Origin: Acarospora socialis
Lineage: Eukaryota; Ascomycota; Lecanoromycetes; Acarosporales; Acarosporaceae
DNA length: 64,000 nt
NCBI GenBank assembly: GCA_025617375.2
Contig: JAMYGW020000005.1
Location: 1,674,001 to 1,738,000, forward strand
Direction: 5' to 3'
Part shown: in pieces, positions 1 through 12,318 of the stretch
How positions within the stretch are numbered: position 1 is the stretch's first letter
Layout: each line of letters starts with the position of its first letter
Notes under the pieces: model-generated
The model's database searches: none
Seen by the model: only the letters and a program-made list of their open reading frames with translations
Told to the model about the DNA's origin: nothing
Position numbers and translations under genes: made by a program

Positions 1-561
1 TGATATTGATTCTCTCATGACTGTTTGTATATCTCTCAGTAAATCATCAAATTCTTTGCATATCTTTGCTTTCTGATTTTAAACTTCTTGTTTTTTTTTC
101 AGCATCTTTTTGCTGACTGATGCTGCTTTTCTCTGAGCACTTAAGTCTTTCTCAATCTTTGTTTAGTACTTTCTCAAGAATTCTGTCTTAATATTGTTCA
201 AACTTTCTTCTGCAAGTGTATCACTATCAGAAAATATTCAAGATTCATCAATCTGAAATTCATGATCATCAGTTTCTTCAATGTTATCTTTAAGAGTATT
301 GTCTTCTTTCTTAGCATCAAGAACTCTTTTCTTAATAAGAGTAGTTAATTCTTTTTTGTAAGTTGATTAACTCATCACATCATATCTGTTTTTCATGTCT
401 TTGTGTGATCTCTGAAGATATTATTCAGCTTTATCTTTTGCATTCATGTGTATTCTGCACATATCATTGTAACAGACTGTTTAGCTGAGAATGTTGTGTA
501 CTATATGTGTATTCTCTTTGACTGTCACTGCAATATTTTTTCTTTTTATTCAAGATCTGTT

Positions 562-1550
562 GCATTCTCAGACAAGATGTTCAGATTTTTTACAGTTGTA
601 ACACATTTACATTTCATTTTATGATGTTATTTAAGACTTAGTGAATCACTCTGACTGACATTCATACTCTGTTCATTTAGTTTTTTATGATTTTTGATGA
701 CACTTCTCAATCACATTAAGATTCATAGAATTTGTTTTTCTATATCTTATTGATAAAACATATTGCTTGATTCATGATCAGAAGTTTTCTTCTTGATCTT
801 TTATCATAGATGACATTCAATATTCTTTTTGTTTTATCTATTGTTTTCACTGATGACTGTCAATGTTGATATTCAGATTAATCATTTTCTAAAGATTGTC
901 TGATCATTCTGCTCAGACTATTTTGTCTTTGATGAACTTTTTCAACTCACAATAGTACTGATAGATGAGTGCTTCATTATTTTATCTGATAAGTGCTGTT
1001 AGTCACTGAAACTCTGTGATGTATACTGTCATCAATTTACTCTGTCACAAGATGTGAATTTATCTCTCTGCTGCTCTTTTTTTATTAATTACTTTAAAAG
1101 TCTTTTTTAACTCTTTCTTAAACCATGCATAGTCATTGAACATAGACTCTGTATCTGTGTTGCATTCTTTGTATTTTTTTTTTAGAAACTCATGCAGCTT
1201 GAAATCAATTCAATTGAAGACTGTGTTCACAAGATAGATTGCTGCAAACAATATTTTCTCTTGATTGATTTGAAACTTTGACTGATTGAATTCAATATAT
1301 AGATTGAGCTTTGTCACAAAGACTCACAGTTTTTCTCACTCTTCATTGAAGACATTCAGTACCTATATTTTAGATGCACTCACAGATAGTTATATTATCA
1401 AGACTGACATCACTAATTGTGTCATCATTCTATCTGAAGTAGATGATAGAGATGAGTTTGTTTAAGCTTGTTTCAAGAACAAAGTTGAGACATTCTTCTG
1501 TGTGTCAGACATCATACTCATTATATTGTAAGAATATTCAAAGTGTAACA
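562..1550 (-). mobile_element. Degenerate Ty3/Gypsy-type gag (retrotransposon relic)
   Basis: Reading the minus strand through stop codons from about 1550 down to 562 gives a Gag-like polypeptide. Around 1150-1350 it has the features of the Ty3/Gypsy Gag core: a stretch resembling 'LYIEFNQSKF', then 'EKILFAAIYLVNTVFN' followed by a stop at the place of a conserved Trp, then 'IDFKLHEFL'. At 562-603 a CCHC zinc knuckle is visible as C-Y-N-C...H...C, with the Gly changed to Glu (GGA to GAA) and an Arg codon changed to TGA (CGA to TGA). These are C-to-T changes at CpC and CpG. Pol should lie further down the minus strand (below 560 and beyond the window edge) but is too damaged to call. It is non-functional. 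Confidence 0.7.
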
Positions 1551-2064
1551 TTCTAATTTGAGATTTCTCAGATATGTAGAACTAAGAGTTTATGCTTATT
1601 GATATAACAGCTGGTCTGAAATGGTTCTGGTCTTTAACTTTTAGATTGTTATTTAAGTTGAATACAATTGTTTTTATAAGAAAAATGACTCTACTATATA
1701 GAATGTTGCTTGACATCTCTGCATTGAGTATTCTTGATGTTTTGATGTCTCAATGTTGAGAGATTGAGCTCTTAACTTGTCTGCTCATCATTAAGTCATT
1801 GTGTTGTTATATGACTGCTGTTTAGCAGTTTTCTTTGTATGCACTTTGAGTAAACTCTTGATTACAGACTCATGAGTTTCTTTCTTTCTAGATATGATCA
1901 TAACAATTATGATATTTAAGCAAGACTTGCACTTCTTTGCAGTGCTCAGAACTAATAATTATATCAATAGTAAAGTTAAGCAAGTCAGTAGATTAGATTT
2001 ATAATCAATATAATTGTATTCAATTTGTACAATACTGTAGTTCATTGATATTATAGAAAGAAAA

Positions 2065-2165
2065 TCAATTTTCTTGCTTATGTGAAGATATACACAGTCT
2101 CAATCACACAAGTTTCAATTTTCTTGCTTATGTAATAATATACACAGTCACAATCACATAAATTT
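2065..2165. repeat. Two-copy 51-bp direct tandem repeat
   Basis: Two adjacent units of about 51 bp (2065-2115 and 2115-2165) share 'TTTTCTTGCTTATGT' and 'ATATACACAGTC' with a few differences, mostly of the kind expected after C/T transitions. They lie between the leftward gag relic and the rightward integrase relic. They could be part of an LTR/leader or a subterminal repeat, but the sequence alone does not decide. Confidence 0.6.
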
Positions 2166-2520
2166 TAATTTCTAAATCATACAAATAGAATTCATTGTTC
2201 ACAATATTAGCACAAGCTGTAAATCTTGACTTCTGCAAAGACTATATCATATAGCTGTTTTAAGAAAATCACTTCAGTCAAAATATTAGCAGAAAACTTC
2301 AAGATGAGTTGAACATTACTTGCAGTTATTGTATGATTGAGTGAAGATTGTAAAAATAACAAATCTTAAAGAAAATCAAAATCATTGACACTTCTGAACT
2401 ATAAATCAAGATTGTTGCTTTGTTTTATGAAATATATCTCAATAATGTTCAAATACTACATGTATTGCAGAAGAAAGAACATGAAATTGAATTGCATGAA
2501 ATTGTATGATTACAAAAAAA

Positions 2521-4880
2521 GATGAAAATGATTCATCAACATTCTCTGTTTAACATTGAAGAAATAAAAGAAGAAATGACACAGCTTGTATTGAAAGAGT
2601 TAAATACTGATGTCATTGATGAATATGAATGAGAATTGCTTCATACTCACTTTTGTACAAAAGAATTCAACATTTATCAATATATCATTCTAATTCTATT
2701 TCTAATCACTTTCTGACATGCTGTATTAGAGATTGTTTGTTTAATATGATTAAACATTTGAATTCTCAAGATCACATTTGTTGTATAAAAGATCTTCAAT
2801 GTCAGCATGAAGAATATATCATGTTGAAATTCAATTATCTATGATCTATTGATAATCATGACAAACTGTTCTGTTGAGACATCAAGATTTATGTTGAAAT
2901 TGATGTTTATTTTAGATATTTATCATGAATTTATATTGATATATCAAATTATATAACAATCAGTGTGCTTTGTCAGTATCTAAATGTTGTTTGCAATCTG
3001 AAAGCACATTCTCAAATTTTGTGCTCTGATTGAGACAAGAAAACATTATTATGTGTGAAAGTTCATTATGCACTGAGTTATATGACTGCAAATGAACATA
3101 CACAACTGTCAAAGATTTATTTCTTTGATATCAGCACTGCAAATCAACAAATTGAAGCTTGATGAAGTCAGTTAATCAAAAGTTAACTGTTTCAATGATG
3201 AGTAAGTTATTTCTATGTTGATATTACTTCATACAATTTACTAAATAACTTGTACAGACATTTTTCAGAGATTTTACATAGCAAAATCTTTGAAATAATA
3301 TCAGTTTTGCAGACTGCATCACACTAGTGACACTGTATATGTTCATTATTTGATGAGAAGTTTATAATTATATGAAATTATAAAATGTTCATCTTGTACA
3401 AAAGCAACTCAATTAATCAAACTCAGTAACAGATAATTCATAAATATTATATTATTGTTCAGAAATTATCAATGCTGAGAATTATATGTTGAGAATGAAT
3501 GAAGAAGTGATGACAGTTATATAAGCATTATATAATGACTGAAGTAAGTCTTCATCATATTTAATTGTACAATAGATACTGACTAAAAAGATATTGATGA
3601 ATATCTTTCTGCTGTAACTTTTGAGTAATTTACATCATAATTATAAGCATTGAGCATAGTTCTGAAAGATGTAAAAGCAGAAAATGTTCTTGCTGATGAT
3701 TTACAATGTTATGTTGAGATGTATAAGTAATTACATATTATTGTACAATCATATATTGTCTTCAAGATACATTCAATTCTGACAGAATTTACTAAATCTC
3801 ATAAAGATTATGCATATTAAAACAGAGAGCTGATTGAATATAATGAACATCATGAGTTAAGCAAGAATTTTGTACAAAATGATGACAAAGTAAGTTTTGT
3901 TAAGAATGAAATGCTCATTGATGTTAATTCAGAAAATATGTTGAATGTCTATCTTCAGAAATTGTGATTTTTTTGTTTGTAAATCTTCTTTCTTTTTAAA
4001 TAATTCAGATTGTACAAAATAATTTCTTCATCATTATAAAATTCATATTGCATTCTTAAAGATGTTGTGCATTTTACTGAATATCTCTTTGCTTAATACA
4101 AATACTGTTTTTATGATCATGACACTATTAACTTTCATTTTTCTGTCATCATTGATTTGAATGCTTTTTCTCTCAGTTATACAACTCAAAACTCTCTCTT
4201 CAGACATGAAGAAGATGCTTAATAAGTTGTAAATCACTGTGTACTTTAAGTAACTCATGCTGTTGAAAGTCAAAGAACTTATGCTGACACAACAACTTTG
4301 AGCAGTTGTATGATTTTTTTATCAGTGATCATCAACAGTTAAGCTTTTAAACATTGCACAATCATCATTCTTATATGACAAAAGTTCTCATGAACTTCTG
4401 ATGATGAAAAAAAGTTAAGAAAGTTTGAATTATATAGTGATTTGAATTTTAACATCATTGCAATTCATACAAATTTTTTTTAACTCAAATCTTTTAATAT
4501 TGTACAGAACAACACTGTACATTTTTGTTGAACAATCATCTCATTAATGATCTGTTATCTTTCATACAAAGTGACATTCTTTCAGAAATCAAACATTCTT
4601 CAGTCATACAACATTTTTATGATCTCTTCTGTCTTACAGTTGCATAAAATATCAAAACAGATTCAGAACATATTGAGAACAAAGCAGTTACAGAGATTTT
4701 GAATGTCTTGACTCTATTGAGAAATTATTACATTAAAACAAATCATACATATGAGTTATGATTGATTGCTTTTGTAAAGAATGAGTCATACAATTTGAAA
4801 GAGATCAAGACAAAGAAGATCAATAAAAATACAAAGATAAAGATCAAGAAGAAAAAACAGAAAAAGAAGTCTTCTTAAAG
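2521..4880 (+). mobile_element. Degenerate DDE (rve-type) integrase/transposase relic
   Basis: Read on the plus strand through stops, one frame from about 2690 to 3550 resembles the integrase core protein family found in fungal genomes. The candidate catalytic acids stay in one frame without indels: Asp at 2902-2904 in 'VEID', Asp at 3028-3030 in 'CSD', and Glu at 3154-3156 in 'STANQQIE'. Each pair is separated by 41 residues. Conserved Trp pairs after 'IEA' read TGA-TGA (3160-3165). The probable Arg-Gly after the second Asp reads TGA-GAC, as expected from CGA-GGC. Upstream, 2521-2630 reads as an acidic N-terminal part ('EEIKEEMTQLVLKEL'). Downstream, 4800-4880 is a lysine-rich tail. Element ends were not found. 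The family call is moderate; the pseudogene status is clear. Confidence 0.6.
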
Positions 4881-6384
4881 AATTAAATTGAATATTACTC
4901 AATTATTTAATTTATCTTGAATAAATTATACAATTTTATCTCTAAAATTCTCTATTAATCTTTATATCAGAAAGATACATCATTCAAAGATCAATCAATA
5001 ATTTTAAAAGATTTTACTACTGTAGAGTTTGATGTTTCTTCAGATGATAGTCTGTTGATGTATTATATGAGAATTGATGATCACAAGAAATGATTTGTGT
5101 GCTTATATTGAGAAATATATAGAATACTTGTGCTAAAAACATACATTGTTGTCATCATTGATTGTGCAGACTGATTAATTGAACAAGTTGACTGTAGTCA
5201 ACTTAATCAATTCATACAATTCAGATTCTGACACTAAAACTAATTAAAACAATAAAAGCAGCTAGAACACTGCACTTCTTGACAGCTTATTATCTTGTTG
5301 TATTAATACATATTTATTTTTTATTTAGAATATTTAACTAATATTCAAATTATACAACTCAAATATATCTGAACTATCTGTTTCTTCTGCTTCTTTTTTT
5401 TCTTCTTTTTTCTGATTTTGTTGATCTTGATATTTACATTGTGATTATATCTGATTATGTGATTATATCAGTAACAGTTGTCACAAACATCTTGAAAATT
5501 TTCTGATATAGAAATACATTTCTATACATCATTAATATTGTATGACTTAGATTTCAGAGAGTAATACTTGAAATGAACTGTTTTTTCTATTACAGTCAGC
5601 ACATTTCTTCTTGTTTTCTTTCTCACTAGAAAGATGTCAGTAATGTATAATGTTGTATATTGCTGTAGATTGTATAAATTGAAATTATATAATAATTGCT
5701 TCAATATATGAAGCTTGCTGCAGCATGCTGATCATGATGTGATTCTTTTTCAGTTATATTTTAATTTTCATTTCATCTTTTCACTTCTTCAGAATCTGTG
5801 TCTGAACATTGTTGAATTGAAATTCACTATTGTATATCTTTGTATGATCAGTTTCTCAGATCAGTCTTTATATTAAAAAGTATTTACTTTGTCTTTCTGT
5901 GCTTGTGTCATATCATTGATGACTGAGATGAAGATGATCATTGTTGTAGTTGATGAGTTTGTTCATACAATGATGAAAATGTTGATTATCTACTTATAGA
6001 TCATGATTTCTCTACTACAATCTATGGCTACATGTTGTTAATGGTGAATATTCATTAACACTTTGTGAAAATTCGAAAAAAATTTGATGTGTCGGTAACC
6101 TCGTTATCGTCCACCGTACCCGAGTCCTATGTGTAGGTACCTAAGCGGTCCCATGTCACCTACCTTGTGCGCGCGACTAAGGTAGCTACCGTAGATTGAG
6201 CCTCTAGGCTGTGCTACATACATGTAGTTACATGTACATTGATTGCAACAGGAAAAATCATGTCTCGCAACTGTCAGAATCCTTATGCTCTTGTCGCATG
6301 TCTGGCTATTGCCTCAAAACCTAGCGGTACAGCATGATCCTAGGAAGTGCAGTGTAGATGGTCCTCAGCCGATGTTGTCTCATC
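4881..6384. other. End of AT-rich block and leader of first gene, no gene seen
   Basis: 4881 to about 6050 continues the mutated AT-rich sequence without a readable protein. From about 6070 the composition returns to normal with several CG and CC dinucleotides at once. 6070-6384 is the likely promoter and leader of the gene starting at 6385. Confidence 0.6.
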
Positions 6385-9300
6385 ATGCAGTCTGAATATA
6401 CACATACGGTGCCAAATCCTTCGCAGCTTCAACAGACTTTCGCGCAGCACTCTTCAGGTCAAAGCGGACCCTTGTATAGCGGAGGCATTCAACTCCCACA
6501 GCGCAATCCGCGACTCCCTGGAGGTCAGTGGGCAGCACCTCAGATCGGACCCTGTAACTCACATGTTTTCAGCAGATAACTATCAGTATCAAGACTCTGG
6601 AGCCATACCCTCGCCTGCTCAAGCCTACAATGGTGGTATAGCAACCCCACGTCAGTGGCCGAATTCATCTCAGCCGGCCGGGGAGCACACGCAGTCATGG
6701 CTTTCGTCCGCTTCGTCATCAAACCCCCCGCCGCCCAGTTATGCACCAACAGCTTCGTACGATCCACAGGTCTACGGGGCGATGTCAGGTGTGCAGCAGC
6801 CTTCAGTGGGCCCATGGGCACATCGTGGCAGCCTCGCCGATACGTCAATGTGGGGAGTAAGATACAACCAGAACGGGGCCACTCCGGGTCATGCATCTAA
6901 ACCTCCCTTGCCGGTGAGATGCTCTCGAATGAACAAAGACACATCATTACTGATGATATAATTAACAACTAGCCCAGACCATGGAGTGCCACGCAAAATG
7001 CGCAGAATCAATATGTGCCGCAATCTACTCCACCGACTTATCCTCCACATCCTCCAGTCCAGCAGCCAAGTACGGACCAAATTCTTACCTCCTACAACTT
7101 TTCCGGGGTCAGCCAGTTTCAAGGCGCACATGGTCAATCCCCGCCTCCTCCGCCGCCACCCCCAAAAACCCCACCATACCACCAAGACCTTGCCGTGAAC
7201 GAGAAGCCCTCACAGCCGCTACAGTCGACGTACCACCATCAGTCCGGCCATCAACTGTATCCTTCAACCGGGCAAATAGCGTCCGAGTATGTCGAGGAAC
7301 CCAGGTACGATGAGTATCGTATTCCGGACAGCTACCAATATACTTCACCGTCTTCCCTACCGTTCGCCACTAACTCTTACCATGCTTCCGCACCAGCATA
7401 CCATTACCAAGGCAACACTCATAGTGGTATGGCGCAACCTCCTTACCCTCCACCTATGGCTACGCCCACCTCGCCGAGTGTACAGCGCAGAACCAGATGG
7501 CCCTCGATTGACGAGCAACCATATCCCCCAATCGTGTCGCCGCCATTACCAGATCATGATGTTCTGGTTCGCCGTCAAGACGCTCCCAGTACGGTGGGCA
7601 ACACTATGCCACCAAGTCCTACTTCGACACTAGACTACGAACAGCAGCTCCAAGCTTACGATGTGCCCGATAATCCTGGATGGACGCAACAGCCTGGTAA
7701 GTATAGGAGCTTCGAATACCGAACTTGCCAAACTTGTGGACAGCAGACGTCAGACCAGGGGCTCTGCCAATTTTGCGGCGATGCTGAGCGCAATCATGCA
7801 ACAGAGCAGTACATGCAGGGTCATGTTGATCCAGTATTGCGACAGGACAGGAGCAGTGAAAATCAACCAATGATGGGCCACAATCAAGTCCTCCATGAGG
7901 ATGTCACGAGACAAGAGCCACCGCACACACATGGCATCTCTGCCACTAATACCCATGAAGCGCCAGACGTCAAAGATGCTTTGGACAAAGACAAATCCAC
8001 GGCCAGGGCACCTGTTGGCAGTGCTAGTGTTTCTGCTGCCTCAGCATTAGGTCATGGTGGGCCATCCGATTGGGAACATTTTGGTATCCATGCGGAGGAC
8101 GAGATCGACGATACATATCTATTTAGTCCTAGACACAGTGTCGTTGTACTACCGACTGACGCGGCAGAGTTACCATCCAAGTCGACCCCGCCTCCAAACG
8201 TGCGCGAGCAAGAGCAGGCGACCCAAGCCCTTACCCAGCCGGAGCAATTACCATCATTACTCTCTCCTCAGGTAGTCTCACCAGCAGAGGCTCTATCGAG
8301 TAAAGCTAGCCAGCCTACTCTGCAAACCGATATTCCTCCCCTCCCCGTTCCCGAAGCTGTAGCAGCTGTGCCTCGAACGGGTCCGGTGCCTCCCAACCTG
8401 GCAACCTTCACAGAGACTCCACGTACTGGAAACAGCCAAGGTTCTCAATCGGGTCAGCAAATGATTGATGAACCAATGGTAACCGATTCTGACAGATCTG
8501 AAGTTTCCACTGGGAGACTGGTACCTATACAGGGAGCCCCAGTGTCGTCTATCCAAGGTAATGTCATTAGCCGTGGGAATCTTCATCAGCAGGAAGTCCT
8601 TGGTCAGCTCCAGACAGCCATCCCTCTAAAACAGATAGAGTCGGAACCGACTGAGGCTCGAGCCGCAGAAAGGGAAGCCAGGCTTACGGCCAGCCGAGCA
8701 ATTGTTCCTGACAGCAAAGAAGAGTCTGATGAACGGCATCAGCATGTGGCTTCAGTGGAGCCATTTATTTCAAAATCGACGGAGCATGACGGGAAACGTG
8801 TACAGCATCAAATTCACGATCCATACGCTGACCTCGACCCCTGGGCCAAGGCCTCGTTAAGTCGGTTTGTTGTCATGCTACGTAACGAGGCCGGCGCCAG
8901 TACAGATAAAGAGAAACTGGACGTCTTCACATCGTTTATGTCTAAGGAATCCTTGCTGCGAGCGGTATTATACGGGGCAATGCCTGATCTACCGGCTGAT
9001 GGCAAGAACAGGCTATCTCAGCCAGCACCGGAAAAACCCAGAGGCAACCTTATGGAGGCTACACCCTCAAGTGACGTGCCTGTCACTCCTCCACAGACGG
9101 GACCGACACCCTCCCGGCTAGTGGACGCTCCGCTGTTACACCCAGACACAGCCGCGCTGTCACCAGAAGTATTTTTAGAGGCTACTGAGCGCAGCGTCTC
9201 GCCGGCACAGTCTCCTTCATCTCCAACCAGAGAGCCGCTACCCCATTCTGCCGATCCTCCACAATGTGATAAAGGTTGTATATCAAAACTGGAACCGGAG

Positions 9301-11335
9301 ACACCCAAAAGATGAGCAAGGGCCTTCTCCCAATTCCCAAGACGCTTCGACTCAGAGAGACAAGTCGTTTAAGTCTGACAGAGACATCGATCAACTAAGA
9401 AGAGAGTTGACCCAATCACATGAGTCCGTACCCCTAGAGAATGGATCTAAAGCCACTTTACAGCCTACTGAAACGAGGAAAGAGCATTCGATACTAGCGA
9501 TCTCAATTCCAGACACCTCCAAACGCAATGAGTCGGAAGACGACATTGAGTACAGCCCCGGGGGGCGGCCAATAGTATCTCGTCCCAGCCGAGGCCCTAC
9601 AAGAGGCCAGCAGGATGCCAAAGGCGATCCAGGGCATGCACCACCATCGCAGGGAGCTGCCAAGAGAGCAAGCGCTACCCAAAGTCAACACAGTACGGCG
9701 TTGCATTCACCTGGTGCAGACGCTCCTATACTCATGGACATTACTTCGGAGAGCCAGACATCTGTCCGCCCGACTGCTGTTGCTGCTCAGCGGACATCTT
9801 CGCCGATGCTTCCTGCAGTCGCAAACGAACACCCCGCCTACGCCCCGAATCGACATACTGAGAGCTTCTCAAGCGCATCCGAACCAAGTGTCTCTCAGTC
9901 TAAATACAAGGCTTATTCAGCACCAGGTCAAACCGTATTTGATGCTGGAATTACCGTAAGGATTGAATCGTCAGATTTGAAGGAAAGAGAAGCCCTTGAC
10001 TTGTCGTCACAGCATTCCAACACTTCCGAAAGTGTGTCTGGGGCATTCAATGCGCTGAAGAAGATCCTTCCCGCCGAGGGCGCCCTTGACCCTACAACAC
10101 GGTCTCATGAAAGAATTGCCGCTGTGAAGCGTGAAATTCAACACGTGAAGGATGATTTTAGCTTTATCAAAAAGACTGTCGCTACCTGGGATGTGGAAGC
10201 GAAGAAAACTCGGGAGAAGAATGAGAGAGATCGTCGGCTACGACAAGAGCAGTCAGAAGAAAGGATTGATGGTCTTTTCCATGACAACGAAATTGGGTAC
10301 TCGGACATCGGTGTTTTGGAGGCCGAATACAAGAAAATTGAAGCAGAAAAGCGAGCTCAAGAGGAGAACAACGAACAGGAAAGCTTTGTCCGAAACGTGT
10401 TCGAAGTAGTAACTGCCAAGGTCCAGCGTGAGATCGATGTTCTATTCAACCATTACAACAGCCTCCTGAAGAGTTTGGGTAATGCAGCAACCTGCAGAGA
10501 GACTTTCAACATCGAGGAAGAGCGACCTGAGATCACGCAAGTGCTGGAAGTCGTTCTGGTATTACAGCCCAAACTGGAGGTTCGACACCGCAAGGTTGTC
10601 GAGGCAGTCTTAGAAAAGGATAGACGCTTCAAGAAGACAAAACTTGCCCCGTTATACACCGAAGGTAAAATTATCGAGATGAAGAAGTTAGAGAAGCGAT
10701 TCGACCTCACGGAAAGGGAGCTTATACTGGAGGCTGCTCGCAGAAAGGATGAGAGAGCGCATGAGCTGATCCATATCGTCGACGAGCATACCATGAGAGG
10801 TATCAAAGACAATCAGGATTATACTAACACAATCTTGGGAGGTGTACGCGCTATTAGCGAAGCAATGTCCCATGGTCACAACGTGGACGACCTGACAGAT
10901 GTGCGGGTGCACCTGACCCAGGCTTCTTGTTATGTTTCGGACTTACACGCGAACTCGCTGAGGCTGACGCAACAGTCCAACGCTGTAGACACAATTCTCA
11001 ACGACGCAGCCTATGACGTTTCGGTGGCTGAAGGCAACGTTGCCAACGCCGACAGCGAGACTTTCAAGCGACTCAAAGAAGAGAAAGACCAAGAGGATGT
11101 GAAGCTGCAAGAGGATCTAGAGCAGCGAGTGTCCGCGGTGGAGACGGACTCGAGTTTCATCGCCGAGCAGATTGAAGCTCTGATTGCACGAGTTGAGGAA
11201 GTCAAGAGAACTGGAGTGAAGTTCAGGAAACCCCTACCCCAGGGGACAACCTTCGAACACCAAAGCCGAATGCAGAGAGCCTTGGAACAGGCCAAGAAAA
11301 GGAACAATGTTCAGGCAACCGATGCTGAGAATTAA
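6385..11335 (+). CDS. Large Pro/Gln-rich coiled-coil protein with CxxC pairs, unknown function
   Basis: Predicted protein of about 1,600 residues from four exons: 6385-6523, 6573-6913, 6973 to about 9265 (or 9274), and 9312-11335. Phases agree throughout. The ATG at 6385 ('MQSEYTHTVPNP') is chosen because the first intron (GTCAGT...TTTTCAG) then joins the frames. The N-terminal third is rich in Pro, Tyr, Gln and Ser, with a run of about eight Pro near 7140. At about 7725-7785 two CxxC pairs ('CQTCG' and 'CQFCG') could form a small zinc ribbon. The middle is Ser/Thr/Pro-rich and probably disordered. The last about 450 residues (from about 9980) are highly charged and helical, typical of coiled coil. 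The third intron is short (46 or 37 nt) with an AAG acceptor, so a frameshift there is the alternative. I do not recognise the family; it may be a fungus-specific scaffold. Confidence 0.75.
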
Positions 11336-12318
11336 TCCTGATTTGACAGCCGGAGCATTTCCCACTGGCATAGTCCGGCCAGCTATGAGGGGCCCCACTT
11401 GCTTGGAATTCGGCGACCTGCGCAGCGTTTGTTTTCCTTTATACCCTACGTTGGATACGTTGTACGGCCTTGCATACTAGGCAGTCGTCCTACCTTAGCT
11501 TCGTATATATCATCCATAGCTCCACATGTTATCGACTTCACGGCCTACCAGGGACACTTTCATACCAATGCTGTTGCATGTTGGCCAATCCCGGGGTAGA
11601 TCAACTGACCCCGCTGTGGTGATGCCCTACCTGGGACAAGACTAATAGGTCACTAAGGCTCCATGGGCATGCCTACCTAGGTAGGTACTTAAGGTAGGAA
11701 TGCCAATAACATGCACCTCCTTAATGGTGATCCTGCAACAACAGACTACCTTACCTAGGTAATTCTCACCCATAATGGTACCATGTAGGATGTGGGCTGA
11801 CGTAGAGCGTAGAGGCTTGGCATTACCCCACATTCGCTAATTGCGACGCTAGCCATCTTATTGGCTATGATGACGCAGCCAATCAGTAACGTTGACGTTG
11901 CTGTAAACTGAAACGGTTGTCCCTTTCGCTCACAACGTCCTTCCGTCTCCTCTCCACACCTGAATATGAAGATCTTTCTCTGTTGATTCACATTCCCATC
12001 GATGCCCATATGTTCTAAAGACTCCACGTTTCTTGACTCCTACGGACTTCCCTGTCTTGGTGACCATCCTGTTGTGCTCGAACGGATCTGACATCAACAG
12101 AGGAAGGCCATTGACACAAAGGATCAATCGACCATATAATCAACCTATTCTGCCGTCGATAAGTCGAGAAGGCTCAGCCTCAGCGTACGAATCGGTTCAA
12201 CCAAAGTCAGTACTCTAAGAGGTGTCATACTTGGACTTCTCAAGCCCGCTTTTCCGGGACTACCACTATCTTCGTCGGACAGACCTCTTTCCAACCTCCT
12301 TTGCCCATTGAATTCATA
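11336..12318. other. Intergenic region, no gene seen
   Basis: No convincing coding region. It contains nested short palindromes built from TACCTAGGTA-like words (for example 11670-11700 and 11745-11765), which recur in other intergenic stretches here. The promoter of the gene at 12319 should lie in its right part. Confidence 0.5.

Larger units (their letters stand above)
1..6050. repeat. AT-rich block of mutated transposons
   Basis: The whole stretch is low in G+C and differs sharply from the rest of the window. Read directly, CC, GG and CG dinucleotides are almost absent: the first 420 bases contain none. CA, TG, TC, GA, CT and AG remain abundant. No long open frame survives, but degraded gag (minus strand) and integrase (plus strand) reading frames can be followed through stop codons. 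This is the outcome expected of a premeiotic or methylation-linked C-to-T process acting on repeats, such as RIP. The preferred contexts here look like CpG and CpC, not the usual CpA. The block runs off the left edge of the window and ends near 6040-6070. Confidence 0.85.

Noticed and set aside
2629-2844. 71-residue plus-strand open frame in the AT-rich block
   Set aside because: It is a short surviving piece of the degraded integrase region, bounded by mutation-type stops; not an independent gene.
4043-4273. 76-residue minus-strand open frame in the AT-rich block
   Set aside because: Composition is that of the mutated repeat; no motif, no flanking gene structure.
1-6050. Mitochondrial insertion (NUMT) or native low-GC gene region
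   Set aside because: Recognisable gag and integrase relics and the specific loss of CC/GG/CG fit mutated transposons, not mitochondrial DNA.
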